Shown here piece by piece: positions 40,511 to 53,864 of a DNA stretch of 64,000 bases (position 1 is its first letter; each line of letters begins with the position of its first letter). Origin of the DNA: Hormiphora californensis (lineage: Eukaryota > Ctenophora > Tentaculata > Cydippida > Pleurobrachiidae); contig CM035353.1 of NCBI GenBank assembly GCA_020137815.1, positions 8,737,454-8,801,453 on the forward strand, given 5' to 3'. The notes under the pieces were generated by a model. The model was given only the letters and a program-made list of their open reading frames with translations, was not told the DNA's origin and ran no database searches. Both the position numbers and the translations under genes were made by a program.

Positions 40511-43500
40511 CGTGTTCTGTTAACGTAGATATAAAGATTGTAGATTCGTGGTACAATATCTCGCAGATCACTTCGGCTGTTTTGGCTTTGAACCAGCAAC
40601 TTCATTTCCTTTATTTGTCGACTAAACCTTGCCATCTTCCCAGAGTAATTAGCCTTTAAGTTTAACACACTCCCCTGAACAATAGTTGCATTATACTATT
40701 ACTATATCATGGGGGTGGAGGTCCGATAAATGTTGGTTGGGGGGGGGGGGGGCTGCCGCAAGAATCGCATGCCTCATTGGCGATTTTCAAGGTAGCTGAG
40801 ATTTTCGATTTTTAGCTAAGTATAGTGATTTTTGAGGCAAATTTGCGATTTTTCGGGGGAAATCGAAAATTTTTCTCAAAAATCTCATAAAAAGGGAAAA
40901 TGTCCATTCGAAAATTCGATTACCTACAACTATGGCTCATGCAACTATGGCTCATAGAATCTATGAGCCATAGATGCATGCAACTATGGCTCATAGATTT
41001 TATGAGCCATAGATGCATACAACTATGGCTCATAGAAATGTGATCTGATTAGGTTCTATGAGCCAAAGCTAGTGAGAGTGAGAGGGACGTGAGTGACACG
41101 TGAGTGACACGTGAGTGACACGTGAGTGACACGTGAGTGACGCGTGAGTGACACGTGAGTGACACGTGAGAGATCGAATCATATAATATTGAATGAGCAC
41201 AATATGAATAATGAGCACAAATGTAAACGATTTACATAATAATAAATCTAATATTACATAATTAAAATTACACTATCAGTTCATCTTGGATATAATGGTA
41301 AAAGGGGTCCTTCTTTAGACAGTTCATAGAGCTTTTCACGTGAATCAGCAGCTCCTTAACACAATGTTTATTCAAATCTATGATCGGGTAGGTACTAAAC
41401 AGCCGCCTTGCATTATCACTATCAGGATCCACAGTAAAAAACTCTCAACAAATAGAAACACGTTGGTTTACAAACAATTGTTTCGATCTTGCGATCTCAT
41501 CAGTGTATAGGTAGGATGTTCCCAGAAATTGCCTGGCTAAAGTTTCTGATCTTTCACACTCTTCCAAAACCTCCCGGTACTCGTTGAACGTTGTAGTGTT
41601 GTTCGTGAATCGTGACGTCGATAACAATTATAGCTAGTGAATCCACTGACAAATTCTAATGAGCGGGATGGATATGTGACAGTGTCACATATCCACCCCC
41701 CTTACTGACACGATTCTGGGATGAGTCATTAGCAGAGTGAAACGATACGAGATACGAAACTTATGATTCGGGGGAGCTCATTAGCAGTGTGAGACGATAC
41801 GGTATATGGAACATGATTCGGGGAAGCTTATTAGGAGTGTTAGACGATATGAGACACGATTCGGAGAATGTTTTATCGCTCTTTCTATCTATCTCTATCT
41901 CTTTTTGTCATTATTAGCAGAGTGAAACGATACGAGATACGAAACTTATGATTCGGGGGGAGCTCATTAGAGCCTATCGACTCGCCTCATTGTTTTTAGG
42001 AGGATATGTTGTTTTAGATGGAATGCGTTGGGTTTTATTTATTTTCGAGTCTTGCCAAACAGACCAAATTCAAACCATTCCATCTAAAGCAACAACATAT
42101 TCCCGTAAAAACAACGGGGCTAAGCCGACATGGACAAAAATAAGGGCACCAAAGTTAGTAGCTTCCTCGCATTAGTATGGGTAGGTATCTCATCTGGTTC
42201 TCAAGATAATTGACAAAAAGAGATAGAGATAGATAGAAAGAGCGATAAAACATTCTCCGAATCGTGTCTCATATTATATCGTCTAACACTCCTAATAAGC
42301 TTCCCCGAATCATGTTCCATATACCGTATCGTCTCACACTGCTAATGAGCTCCCCCGAATCATAAGTTTCGTATCTCGTATCGTTTCACTCTGCTAATGA
42401 CTCATCCCAGAATCGTGTCAGTTAGGGGGGTAGATATGTGACACTGTCACATATCCATCCCGCTCATTAGAATTTGTCAGTGGATTCACTAGCTATAATT
42501 GTTATCGACGTCACGAACAACACTACAACGTTCAACGAGTACCGGGAGGTTTTTGAAGAGTGTGAAAGATCAGAAACTTTAGCCAGGCAATTTCTGGGAA
42601 CATCCTACCTATACTACTTTCTCGAAAATCAGACCTGTTGGAGAGTTTTTTACTGTGGATCCTGATAGTGATAATGCAAGGCGGCTGTTTAGTACCTACC
42701 CGATCATAGATTTGAATAAACATCGTGTTAAGGAGCTGCTGATTCACGTGAAAAGCTCTATGAACTGTCTAAAGAAGGACCCCTTTTACCATTATATCCA
42801 AGATGAACTGATAGTGTAATTTTAATTATGTAATATTAGATTTATTATTATGTAAATCGTTTACATTTGTGCTCATTATTCATATTGTGCTCATTCAATA
42901 TTATATGATTCGATCTCTCACGTGTCACTCACGTGTCACTCACGCGTCACTCACGTGTCACTCACGTGTCACTCACGTGTCACTCACGTGTCACTCACGT
43001 CCCTCTCACTCTCACTAGCTTTGGCTCATAGAACCTAATCAGATCACATTTCTATGAGCCATAGTTGTATGCATCTATGGCTCATAAAATCTATGAGCCA
43101 TAGTTGCATGCATCTATGGCTCATAGATTCTATGAGCCATAGTTGCATGAGCCATAGTTGTAGGTCACCCGAAAATTCGGGATAGAAACAATCCTTGTGT
43201 TTTTTACCAAAAATCGAAGCTCTGAATATAAAATTTCTTTGTGTAATTCTAATACAAAAGTTTGTATGAAGCTAAAACATTAGATTTACCAATTTAAATT
43301 ACTAAATTGATATTATGATGCGGTTTTAAGGTAAAAATATGTCAAAAGACTGAGTTTTGACAGCCAAAATTGGGTCAATTTACCGGAAAAATCTCAAAAA
43401 TCTCATCGGCCAAAAACAGGGTAGCTGAGATTTTTGCGGCAGGCCCCCACCCCCCTTGGTTACGAAGTCACCCCTATTACATATTACATACTAACGATAA

Positions 43501-46500
43501 ATGGAGACTGTTGCAACATCTCCATGATTAATTTTACCTGCTCAGTACCGGGACCGTCGCCCAAATAATACGTAGAAAATATGCGGATAGTAGTCTCATA
43601 AGTGGCGATGAAATCAGACGGATTTTGCTTCAAAAGATCGTCCCCCCGTTGGGCCTGCTTAAGAGACTCCCCGCCAAGTGATGTGTTAGACCCTGATTGG
43701 AGTGGGGGGTGTTAGACCCTGCATGAGAATAAGAATCATAGCAACTTTAATATCTCCATTATATGATGAAGACTTGCCAATGGCAAACACGAGTTTATGG
43801 AATTCCATATGGCAAGTTGCCATTATATGGAATTCCATAAACTCGTGTTTTGTTTTGTGCTTGTTAATACGTACCTGTACCAGAAATCTGGTCCGTTATT
43901 GAGGTAAATAGTGATTCCCGGTTAGAGAGGGGGGTTAGTAGATGGGGCTGTAGAGCCAATGGTAAATGCATCTCAACGGACCGTTCCAGATCGTCTGTAT
44001 AGATAAGGAAATATCATTGGGGTGCTCGGGGGAAAGAGGTTTCCCGGCAGATCACTGCACTGACATTTCAATTATTTTCCCCTGCCCGGGTGAATGCCTA
44101 CAACATAGGGTGAATGCCTATAACATGCCTATAACATAGGCTTGATTACTTCACGATTTTAGGACGGGATCTACTTACTGCACGTTATCGATGGATCGAA
44201 TTCCAGGGATGTGCTTCGTCTCAAGAAACTTCTCTGACCATCACCTGCCGAACAAAACAAACCATCACCCCCTCCGCTGGATGACGCACTGCTTGATCGC
44301 ACATCTTTTCCTGGGGGGGGGGGGGGTGTCAAACAACAATTGTGTATCTTTAATATGAAGTGATAGCTGTTTGAGAACTTAATATATGCTAAATTATATT
44401 ACATTGGATGTCCTCACTTTTTTGCCCATTTTAAAAAAATCTAGGTTCCTCAATTGTACTAATAGTGGAACCATTTACCAAGCTGTACCCGGTGACCACC
44501 CTAGACCCATATATGCTATCTACATACCCGAGAGAGGGAGATGGGGATGCTATCTACATACCCGAGAGAGGGAGATGGGGAGGCTATCTACATACCCGAG
44601 AGAGGGAGATGGGGAGGCTATCTACATACCCGAGAGAGGGAGATGGGGAGGCTATCTACATACCCGAGAGAGGAAGATGGGGAGGCTATCTACATACCCG
44701 AGAGAGGAAGATGGGGAGGCTATCTACATACCCGAGAGAGGGAGATGGGGAGGCCAGTGTAGAGTAATATAGTACATGGTGTCAAAGAGATATACAATAT
44801 GTTTATAACTCTTGATGTCTACTAAGGGTAGAGAGTTGCAGGTCACAGAGGAATGTGAATCCAACAGGTACATTATGTATTCCTGAAAAATATTAGAACA
44901 AGATAAACAACGTGCTGAATCAATAAATTGGTAGAAGTTTTCGGGAACACTGTGTTTCTCGAGAGATCGTCTCTGTTTCTCTGTAACTAACAATACTTAG
45001 TTCCAAGAGTTTACAATTCTTCTTCTAACTCAATAATTGGGGAGGGGCAGTAGGGCTCTCTATAATACGTGTGGCAGGTACCTGAGGGAAGGATGCAGTG
45101 ATAGTGTTTTTGTTTGCACTTCCCGGGTTGTATAATGACCGCACTCGTTTCTCCCCTTGCTTTAACATCGTATTATACCTGGCAGTTTGTTATGAAGATG
45201 TGAGTATGAAGGCAATTGTGAAGGCAATTTCCGGCAAGGTACGTGATTGATAGTTAACTTACTGCGACAGTTAATTCGATTTTCGTGATAACCTCCAAGT
45301 GGGATATAAAGGGGGTTTCATACCAGTGTCCACACCTGAGGGAAGGAGCATATGGTTTAAGGTTGTGTCTGACACTTCCGGTTTTATGATCCCTCGATTT
45401 AGCTCTCTCCCAGCTATGTATGTAAATGTATATACTGGCAGTAAAGTGAGGGCAGGAAGGAATTCCTACTGATGATGTTACATTCAGATAAATACATTGT
45501 TTTTAGTTGAATCAAGCGAAAGGTCAAAGACTGTAGTATCGGTTAATTGAAGAACCAAAATTTTCTATCATTTCTTCGTCGAACGATTAGTCAACCAACA
45601 AGTGTTTGTATTTTATGGGATATATGCACCCAATAGTGGCTGAAGAAAGCAGAGTTTTACGGTTTCAGATACATACAATTAAGATATAACAAGCCGACAA
45701 GCGAGTCTGTAATTGAGGGGTTTACAATACGTCTACAACTTTCTGTAAAGGAGAGTGAGCACATATCATCCTGTTTAGTATTTTCTTGGGCAATATCCGC
45801 AGCTGCCTTAACTAGTCTGCTGAAGACACACGCTAGGATGTTTTTACCGCGTTCTGTGCTGTTCTCTTTTAGTAGCAGAATCTAGAGATATAAAACAACA
45901 GCTGTATTTAGTGTGTTTATAGTAACAGAATCTAGAGATATAAAACAACAGCTGTATTTAGTGTGCTTAGTATTTAGTAGGAGAATCTAGAAATATAAGA
46001 CAACCTGTGTTTAGTGTGTTTAGTATTATGTGCCTCTCACTCACGGCCCATTGTAATCTTTCTTATCAAATCAAAGTGGTTTTTACCTCTTCAGGGCTTA
46101 GGTGTGCCCGATAAACAGATCGGAAGGTTGAAGTATGTCCATCCACGGCCCACATTAACAAAGGGTCCTCATCAGTTGTTGTGTTGGTGTTTGTGTTGTG
46201 TGAATTGAAGAAGTTGTCCATAACACCTGGGGTGTTGGTGTTTGTGTTGTGTGAATTGAAGAAGTTGTCCATAACACCTGGGGTGTTGGTGTTGTGTGAA
46301 TTGAAGAAGTTGTCCATAACACCTGGGGTGTTGGTGTTTGTGTTGTGTGAATTGAAGAAGTTGTCCATAACACCTGGGGTGTTGGTGTTTGTGTTGTGTG
46401 AATTGAAGAAGTTGTCCATAACACCTGGGGTGTTGGTGTTTGTGGGGGGGGACGTCACCTTTTATTTTGCCCACTTTTGCCCACATTTGCCCACATGGGC

Positions 46501-49500
46501 AAACCAAAATCTCAAAAAACATGTATAATGTGGGCAAAGTGGGCAAAAAGTGGGCAAAAATATTATAAGCATCAAAACTTTACCAGAAAACCCTCTGTGA
46601 CAAATGTTTTTCACCTCCAATGTCTTCCAAGAGGTTCCCTCTATCGATTCCAACCGATAATTAATGTACTTACTTATAACTGAGGGTTGATAAGGCTCCA
46701 TGTCCGACTGGACAAAAGTGGGCAAAAAAATTTGGCAAAATTAGGCAAAGGCCAGTGATTTTTCGTCATTTTGGGGCTATTTAGGGAACTGATACATAAC
46801 AAAGGTTTTCCACTTGCATTGTACTCCAATGGGGTCCCAGAAAAACCAGAAAAATTTTCCACTCCAACCATGTGAGAAACGTGCCTAAAATGACCAATTT
46901 TCCTAATTTTGCCAACATATTTTGCCCATTTTCCCAGTTGGATATGGAGCCTTATCAACCCTGAGCAAATAAATTATCGGTTGGAATCGATAGGGGGGAC
47001 CTCTAGGAGGACATTGGTGGTGAAAAACCTTTGTCACAGACGATTACCTGGTTGATAGCATATACTTTTTATGGATTTAAATTTTTTGCCTACTTTTGCC
47101 TACTTTTGCCCACTTTTGCCCACTTTTGCCCATGTGGGCAAATTCAAAATTTAAGAATAATGTGGGCAGTGGGCAAAAAAAAAGGTGACGTCCCCCCCTG
47201 TTTGTGTGAATTGAAGAAGTTGTCCATAACACCTGGGGTGTTGGTGTTTGTGTTGTGTGAATTGAAGAAGTTGTCCATAACACCTGGACGCTCTATATTA
47301 GAATGTGCTCTACCTTGGTCACATGAATCGTACCAACATGAGACCCCCCCCCCCACATGAATGGCCCCTCATACCCCCTCCCTCCCTCTGATTGACCCAC
47401 CTATGAAGTTGATATTCGATAAGATACTGTGAGAGACATCATCTGTAGTACTATCTTCCTCTGATACTTCATCCCCACTCGTTTCCTGCTCTTCGTCTCG
47501 CACCTAGCAGATAATATGGCACTTTTCTAAAAAGATATTTACTTGGCTTTTTGAGCGGGCGCAAACGACCATATACATCAGAAAAGTGTATTGTAACGGG
47601 TAACTACTATCTCGTGAATGAGATCTGATTATATTAAACTGGGTGGAATCACCCCAGTTCACTCACAAAATTACCTGCTCGATGACAAGGGAAAGTTTGC
47701 GTTTTGCAGGTGTCGTGTTCTTTGAATCTGATCGTTTTGGACACTGTCTAAGGTATGTCGATGGGTGTAGTGAAGTCGGATGGCTGGCCTGAGATAGAGA
47801 ATGGTGGTTACTATACAGCCATCACCATATGAGAATATTGGTATAATTTTCAACTTTATCCTCATTTCCAGACGACTAGGAACTTCTTGTTTTGGTCGAA
47901 CAAGGCCTAGCTAGACTGTGTTTCACTAGGACTTCAGCCTTGAGACAGTTATTAACAGTCTAACCAGGCAATCTACCAGTGCTACTTACTGCGGATGCAA
48001 AGTTAAAACCAGTGCTACTTACTGCGGATGCGAAGTTGAAACCAGGAGGATTAGGATAAATATGGTGATCGCTCACAGAAGACAGCGCCTAAAATATGAA
48101 GATATTAATATTACATGGCTTCCAAATACTACAAAGTATCGTGCTATTATTGGTATCATCACTAATGGGGGGGGGGGGCGGCCACTAATTGTTATCTCGG
48201 TGAAGAACATTGCATGCGTGATGAGATACCTGTGATTTGAAGGTATTGTATTGCAGTGGTAGGAAGTATTTACCTGTGATTTGAAGGTATTGTATTGCAG
48301 TGGTAGGAAGTATTTACCTGTGATTTGAAGGTACTGTATTGCAGTGGAAGTATTTACCTGTGATTTGAAGGTATTGTATTGTAGTGGTAGTATTTACCTG
48401 TGATTTGAAGGTATTGTATTGCAGTGGAAGTATTTACCTGTGATTTGAAGGTATTGTATTGCAGTGGTAGTATTTACCTGTGATTTGAAGGTATTGTATT
48501 GCAGTGAAGTATTTACCTGTGATTTGAAGGTATTGTATTGCAGTGGTAGGAAGAGAGACTCAGCTGCCTGAAATATCTCGTGTACAGACAACCAACCAAA
48601 CTTCTTCAACACCGACCTGTGACACGTGATAAGTAATGACGTTAGTAATGACCTCATTATACAGGGTGAACTTACCGGACTCACGTGCAATAGCAACTAT
48701 AGGAGCCTAATACGAGGGTCCAAATCATCTCTAGACGAGCCTCGTATGAGGCTCCTATAGTAGCCTTTGGTAATGAAATTCCCCCTCTGCGCTAGCTCAC
48801 GGATATATGCAATAATAGGGGTGACTTCGTAACCAATAGTAGCCTGTAATGGTTCAAACTCTTACAGGCTGTTAGAGTAGAAATGTAGCTCTAGACGAGA
48901 GTCTCGTCTAGAGAGGCTCTAAGTAGCTTTCCTCTACATGTCGGGAATAACTTATATCTCCAAGTTTAGATATACGTTGGTGTGTTACCTCGTGTCTGCA
49001 ATTAGCTTGTGTTCTGGAAGGTCTGGTAGACACTCTCGTGGTCCAACATTAGTAAGTTGAAGAGAAAGATACCGTACCAGACTCCGAACATATAGCACAG
49101 ATATGTACACACCACTGAAAACAGGTATCAATTAAAAGCTGTAGGTGACACACACTAAATCCTCCATGTTCGTAAACTATTACAATGTCGTTCTACCATT
49201 GGAATATAACCCATTCCACAACGGATCTATAATATAGGTATGATGTTGTAGGTAGGAACCTGGTCCCAACACGCCCCTTTGTATGAGAACAATAACCCCT
49301 TCCATTCCCCAACAACATCTAAACAATAACCCCTTCCATTCCCCAACAACATCTAACAATTCAAAATAACAAAAGGCAAGCGCCCGTGTTGGATGACTTG
49401 GAGTTCTACACGATGAAAATGTTAAACATTTATACAATTTTTATTCTTTGGGTATTCGTTTGGGGTATATTATTATTAACAATAGCTATTTCATATTACA

Positions 49501-52500
49501 TACCCTTCCGTTCTGTTCTTCATAAGTTTGATCAGTGTATCTGCTATATTCCCTGCACAATCAGTATTGGCAATGAGGTTGTGAATGAAGCCCATCATGT
49601 CTGGATTATACACTGTCTCATCAGCTCTTGTCAGTGCTTCTTTCAGATTCGATGCTGTAAATAGTTGATTTAATGTCCTCTCCCGGAAGTACAGCAATTA
49701 TTAAACGTAAATGGCAGCGATAAGATTCAATAATGGATATAGCTCTCTAACTAAATACTTATTACATGAAATGTTACAGTAACTACTGCTGCTGCTACTC
49801 CGCTTTCTCTTGCTATCCATGCTTTCGCAAATGTCTGTCAGTGTCGTTAAAGTAGAAGTCTTTGTATAGCAACAATAGATCTGCAACAATGTAGTGTTAA
49901 AAAGAAATGTCTCCCTTGAAACTTGGTTATTTATTATTAATAGATTGTATTTACATATTACAAAGTGAAAACTACTTTCTGAAACACTCTAAACGTACCG
50001 TTGCCATGACAATACGTTGATTATCACAGAGCTGTTTCCACACTGAATCAATAGGTGGCAAGGAAGGAGGGAGCTGTGTTGTAGACTCCCATATTACATC
50101 AGAACCCTCATCTGAATATAATAATACAGTTAACGGGGGGGGGGGGGGGGGGGGGGCTCCCGCAAGAATCTTAAGCCTCATTCCCGATTTTCAGGGTAGC
50201 TGAGATTTTTTGAGATTGATTTTTGGCCAAAAACGTGAGATTTTTGAGAAAAATGAGGCAATATTTTCTCAAAAATCTCATAGAAATGAAAAATTTCCAT
50301 CCAAAAATTTGGGATAGAAACAATCCTTGTGGTTTTCCCAAAAATCGAAATTCTGAATAGAAACTTTCCTTGTGTCTTACCAGTTTCATGCTTGTAATCA
50401 GTTGTGTTGAATGGACTTTCGGTAGCGTGATCGATTGGACTAGTACTGGCAGCAGCATGATCTGAAGGGGAGAGACCTCGCAAAACAAATGAGGTAAATG
50501 AGATATCAGGAGTAGCGTCAGGGCATACAGTCTCTTCAATTCCTCCACTCACATCGTCGGGCGGCTCTTCCTCCCTGACCGGATTGAATCGATTTTTTTA
50601 AATCGAAGGCGTTCATTGATACTATTATCCCATTATATTTATGAAGCAAAACGAAACTATTGATTAAAGTGTCCTAGTTTGAATCCTGAACTTGACTACA
50701 CGAACTGATTTTACAAAAGATACTCTAAAATACCTGAAATGGGCCTCGTTACTATCGTCTCCCCCAACACTGCTGAGAAGGGTGGACACCAAATCAAAGC
50801 CAGAGTCCCGGAGCTCACTATCTAAGTAGGGTCGCGGCGACCAGCTGGGATCTCCTTGGTCTTGACCTACCGATAAAAAGTCGTCAAAATGATGAACAAA
50901 TCATGTGGTGCAGCTGTTTACTATCTTACTATGTACATTAAAAGACTAGATAGCCCAGGCAAAGTACCAAAAAACTCCTCTTATCCCTATCGACTCCTCT
51001 CACCCCCAAATCCCATTGATCCCTTAGGGTAAGCTGGGGCAAAAGTGGCCCGTTTTTAACGTTTTAGGTTCTAAAATATGCAATTTATATAGCAGGAAGA
51101 AAAAACATATTATATAGGCTATCCAATGAAACGTTTTCCTTTCAGCCGAGCTAAATTTTAAAATCTGCAAGTTTTATTTAATGGGTTAATTAATCAATTC
51201 AAATAATTTGGTGAGGCTTTTTTTGGAAAATTTGCACTGGGGCAAAGTAGCCCAAGCCAATAGCATTGCTCGATTTGATCACGTGCCTGGTGTTGTTATA
51301 CGAAACGATCAAATTAGGGGCAAAGTGGCCCATGTTCTGCACCGGAACATGGGCCACTTTGCCCCTAATTTGACCGACTGGACTACATTTTTGTTCTGGA
51401 CCACTTTGCCCCAGTGCATTCCAATGTCACGTGGTATTGCAGGTGCCATTTCATTGGTCCTAGAGGTGGACCACTTTGCCCCGGAGAGTGGGCCATATTT
51501 GCCCCGATTTCACAAAACTGTTTATATAGTACAGAATACCTTGGTTAAGTTCTGCATAAAAACGAGAGAAAGTAGTATCAAGACGGCTTAGAGAGCCGAG
51601 GGAAGAAACCGACATAGAACTTGCCGCAGCATCATCCTCTATATCAGAACGACTCCTGTGATAAAATGGGATAACTAAGGAAAATGCTCTTACTCGGAAA
51701 GTATCATTGATGTTGAATTTGGAGTGCAACATTTCTTCTTCGATACATATTTATCGCTCAATTATATAACAAGCAGTTCGCTTTGATTACTTTATCATGG
51801 CAAACGCGGCGGAAAAAAGAGGTCATCTAAATAGGAAGTGGCTATGAATGGATACTTACTCATGTTGCATGCTATAATTAGCACGGTCCGGTAAGACCTC
51901 TAATGCAGAGCTTCCGTGCCCAGCTTCATCTGTCCCAATAATATGTTCTGGTTCAAGATGGTCGCGGACCTAGAAGGGGAGGTTCAATAGGGGTGAGGGG
52001 AGTCAACAGAGCCCGGGGCGGGTGAGGAGGATTCATTAAGGGTAATGGAATCACCAGGGGGAGGATTCAATAGGGGTGAGGGGATTTAACAGAGCCCGGG
52101 GGCGGGTGAGGAGGATTCATTAAGGGTAATGGAATCACAAGGGGGGAGGGTAAGGATTCAATAGGGGTGAGGGGAGTTAACAGATCCGGGGGGGGGGGGG
52201 GGGGGGGGTGAGGGGATGAGTCAGTAGGAGTACACTGAGGAGAGTCAATAATCCATAGAGCTTTGCTTTTGCTAGGGTATCACTGGGATTAGGGCGCAGG
52301 GAGGGGTGGGAGGGGTTGAGAGAAGTCAATAGGGGGCGAGAGGAGTTGTTTGGTCTTTTGCCTGGGCTCTCTAGTTATTCAAAAATTCAATGATCCAGCA
52401 TGGGCTGAGGTTGAATGCGAAAAAAAAAAGATAAATCTTACCTGACCACGCCGCGATGAGACAAGGATGTTATTTTGAAGGTTTGACCTTGCCCGGGAAG

Positions 52501-52570
52501 CTAGCAGGCTATCAATTGTCCGTGATCCACAGAAAAAGGCAGGTGGTCGATTTGGTATAGAAGCTGCGGG
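40511..52570 (-). CDS. UBR5-like E3 ubiquitin ligase: central exons
   Basis: Exons continue upstream of the HECT region: 40674-40511 (MARFSRQIKEMKLLVQSQ), about 43,720-43,538 (DDLLKQNPSDF), about 43,995-43,874 (LPLALQPHLLTPLSNR), about 44,290-44,175 (DGQRSFLRRSTSLEFDP), 44882-44732 (NSLPLVDIKSYKHIVYLFD), about 45,875-45,720, 47291-46087 (DPLLMWAVDGHTSTF; interrupted by a transposon), about 47,511-47,402 (acidic, DEEQETSGDEVSEED), 48616-48517 (LSVHEIFQAAESLFLPL), about 49,660-49,505 (GFIHNLIANTDCAGNIADTL), about 50,116-50,000 and several Ser-rich exons to 52,570. Order and short matches fit the UBR5 segment between the UBR box and HECT domain (for example PLADQPHLLQP and SLKHVAYVF counterparts, cited from memory). 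Helical and acidic scaffold; divergent from vertebrate UBR5. Confidence 0.65.
40739..43455. mobile_element. 2.7-kb foldback element with G-run/C-run ends and a coding fragment in each arm
   Basis: Starts with a G run then GGCTGCCGCAAGAATC and ends GGTAGCTGAGATTTTTGCGGC then a C run, flanked by TTGGTT. Arms of about 1 kb (41,000-41,960 and 42,190-43,170) are highly similar inverted copies with CTATGGCTCATAGA palindromes, (ACGTGAGTGAC)n arrays and a frame encoding TNNTTTFNEYREVFEECERS plus LNKHRVKELLIHVKSSMNCL. The encoded protein is not recognised. It lies in a UBR5-like intron. A partial relative begins at 50,137 (G run, CTCCCGCAAGAATC). Confidence 0.75.
44520..44757 (-). repeat. 34-bp minisatellite repeating exon end + donor
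   Basis: Seven units. On the minus strand each is CTCCCCATCTCCCTCTCTCG|G GTATGTAGATAGC, the end of exon 44882-44732 (..PPHLPLS) with its donor. The first copy is the exon end; the other six are intronic. Confidence 0.8.
45873..46010 (-). repeat. Three-copy repeat of a 3' splice site
   Basis: On the minus strand three copies of AACAGCTGTTGTTTTATATC, TCTAG|ATTCTG(C/T)TACTA precede the exon encoding ILLLKENSTERG. Each copy has an acceptor-like TCTAG; the copy nearest the exon opens the frame. Confidence 0.65.
46181..47282 (-). repeat. 51-bp coding minisatellite, split by a transposon
   Basis: Six copies at 46,181-46,436 and about two at 47,200-47,282 encode the 17-residue unit GVMDNFFNSHNTNTNTP in frame within a UBR5-like exon (acceptor TATAG|AG at 47,292; donor GAG|GTAAAA at 46,086). 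One copy is 6 bp shorter. Confidence 0.8.
46445..47198. mobile_element. G7/C7-ended foldback element inside a coding exon
   Basis: Ends GGGGGGGACGTCACC and GGTGACGTCCCCCCC, flanked by the direct 8-bp repeat TGTTTGTG (46,437-46,444 and 47,199-47,206). Subterminal repeats TTTGCCCACTTTTGCCCAC are inverted at the right end. The interior is partly palindromic (CTCCAATG..AACCGATAATT). Reading the host frame through the element meets stop codons, so it must be spliced out or it disrupts this allele. Confidence 0.8.
47963..48034 (-). repeat. Two-copy repeat of exon end + donor
   Basis: On the minus strand GGTTT(C/T)AACTT(C/T)GCATCCGCA|GTAAGTAGCACT occurs twice in tandem at the end of an exon encoding HHIYPNPPGFNFAS. 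It is the smallest member of the splice-donor duplication series and may show the first step. Confidence 0.7.
48226..48550 (-). repeat. 40-45-bp minisatellite repeating exon end + donor
   Basis: About eight units. On the minus strand each reads CCACTGCAATACAATACCTT, CAAATCACAG|GTAAATACTT, the end of exon 48616-48517 (PLQYNTFKSQ) with its donor. Some units contain an added TCCTA. Confidence 0.85.
51029..51505. mobile_element. Foldback repeat of GGGGCAAAGTGGCCC modules
   Basis: CTGGGGCAAAAGTGGCCCG at the left, GGGCCATATTTGCCCC at the right, and a central perfect hairpin GGGGCAAAGTGGCCCATGTT / AACATGGGCCACTTTGCCCC at 51,318-51,366. Intronic to the UBR5-like gene. No coding evidence. Confidence 0.6.
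52015..52215. repeat. G-rich tandem segment
   Basis: Three diverged copies of GGATTCAATAGGGGTGAGGG with a G20 run at about 52,188-52,208. It sits in a UBR5-like intron and is a plausible G-quadruplex region. Confidence 0.5.
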
Positions 52571-53864
52571 TGGGGGGGGGGGGGGGGAATAATGCGGTAT
52601 TAGTTGCTATGGTAACTATGGTTAGTTGCTATGGTAAAAGGCAGGTGGTCGATTGGGTATAGAAGCTGCGGGGGGGAATTAAAAATAAACTCTTAGAATG
52701 AAGCAACCGTTGCCTGCAATTTATAAATAAACAAGAATTATTGCATTATGTGTTCATAATGCTGAGTTTCCCTGCCCTACCGTTTCACATGTCAGTGACA
52801 TTGTCACTGCCAACAGGATCAAGGCTTGGTCATGGTCATAATGTAATGTGAGATGCATACGATCTAGCTGTCAGTAAACTTCTCACATAGCTTAGAGTTA
52901 GCTAACCAAATCACATGACACTTGCTAACCAGCTTTTGACATTCCAACTTAACTACTTATCTAACATCTCACACTCGACTCGCAAGATGAAAATGTGTAT
53001 GTAACACGCGAAATGCGCGGCAGAGCATTTCATGTTTTGTTGAGTGGCGCGTGCACACACGTTCATCAAACTGTGTCAATGAGGTGTTTGATGAAGGAGT
53101 AGCTCGTAACTGTGCGCGCGGCTCTTTAGTTGCTACACCGTTGCCCCTCGCAACGAAAGTGTGACCAAAATGGTTCCTCTACCGATTAGTTAGTATACCA
53201 AAATGTCGTTTTCGAATTCTAACCCTGCTATGCCTTTTTACAAAGTAAAAAGGCATCCGGGTGAATGCCTTCGGCATTCACCCGGGCAGGGAAAGGCAGG
53301 TCGGTAGAACTTCGACAGAATTTAGCGCAGGTCAATTTAGGGCAGGTCTGAATTTAGGGCAGCTCTGAATTTAGGGCAGGTAAATTTAGGACAGGTCTGA
53401 ATTTAGGGCAGGTCTGAATACTCAGAGTGACTGAGAGTTAGTCGGATGATAGGTATTTGATGATCTTATGATGGTTGAGAGTGAGTTAGGAGGATACAAA
53501 TATTTAGGAATTCTTTGGGGGAGATTTAATATTATTTACTTGTTACAATAGTTATGGAGAGATATTAGAAGATAAGAATTTGGGTCAATGTTTTAGATGA
53601 GTAGGAATAGCGAGAAGTCGCGTACAGGGGATTGTGCGACGTGCCGAGAGGAGAAGCTGCCACGTCAGCCTAGGCTGGCGTGGACCCCGTGATCTGAGAA
53701 AGAGGTGACCAGGGAGCGAGATATGAGAGGAGAGAGTTCTGTTTTTAGGGAAACCATTTCTCTCATATATTGGCTTTGCCCGAGTTTTGTGAGTCTCGTA
53801 GGAGGAGAAAGAGTTGTTTGAGGGAGTTGAGTTATTAGCAATATGTTGTATTATCTTATGTATA

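Noticed and set aside
40911-43160. (ACGTGAGTGAC)n as a set of duplicated splice donors (GTGAGT)
   Set aside because: The GTGAGT motifs are in a transposon arm and present in inverted orientation in the other arm; no exon end is attached, unlike the gene-derived arrays.
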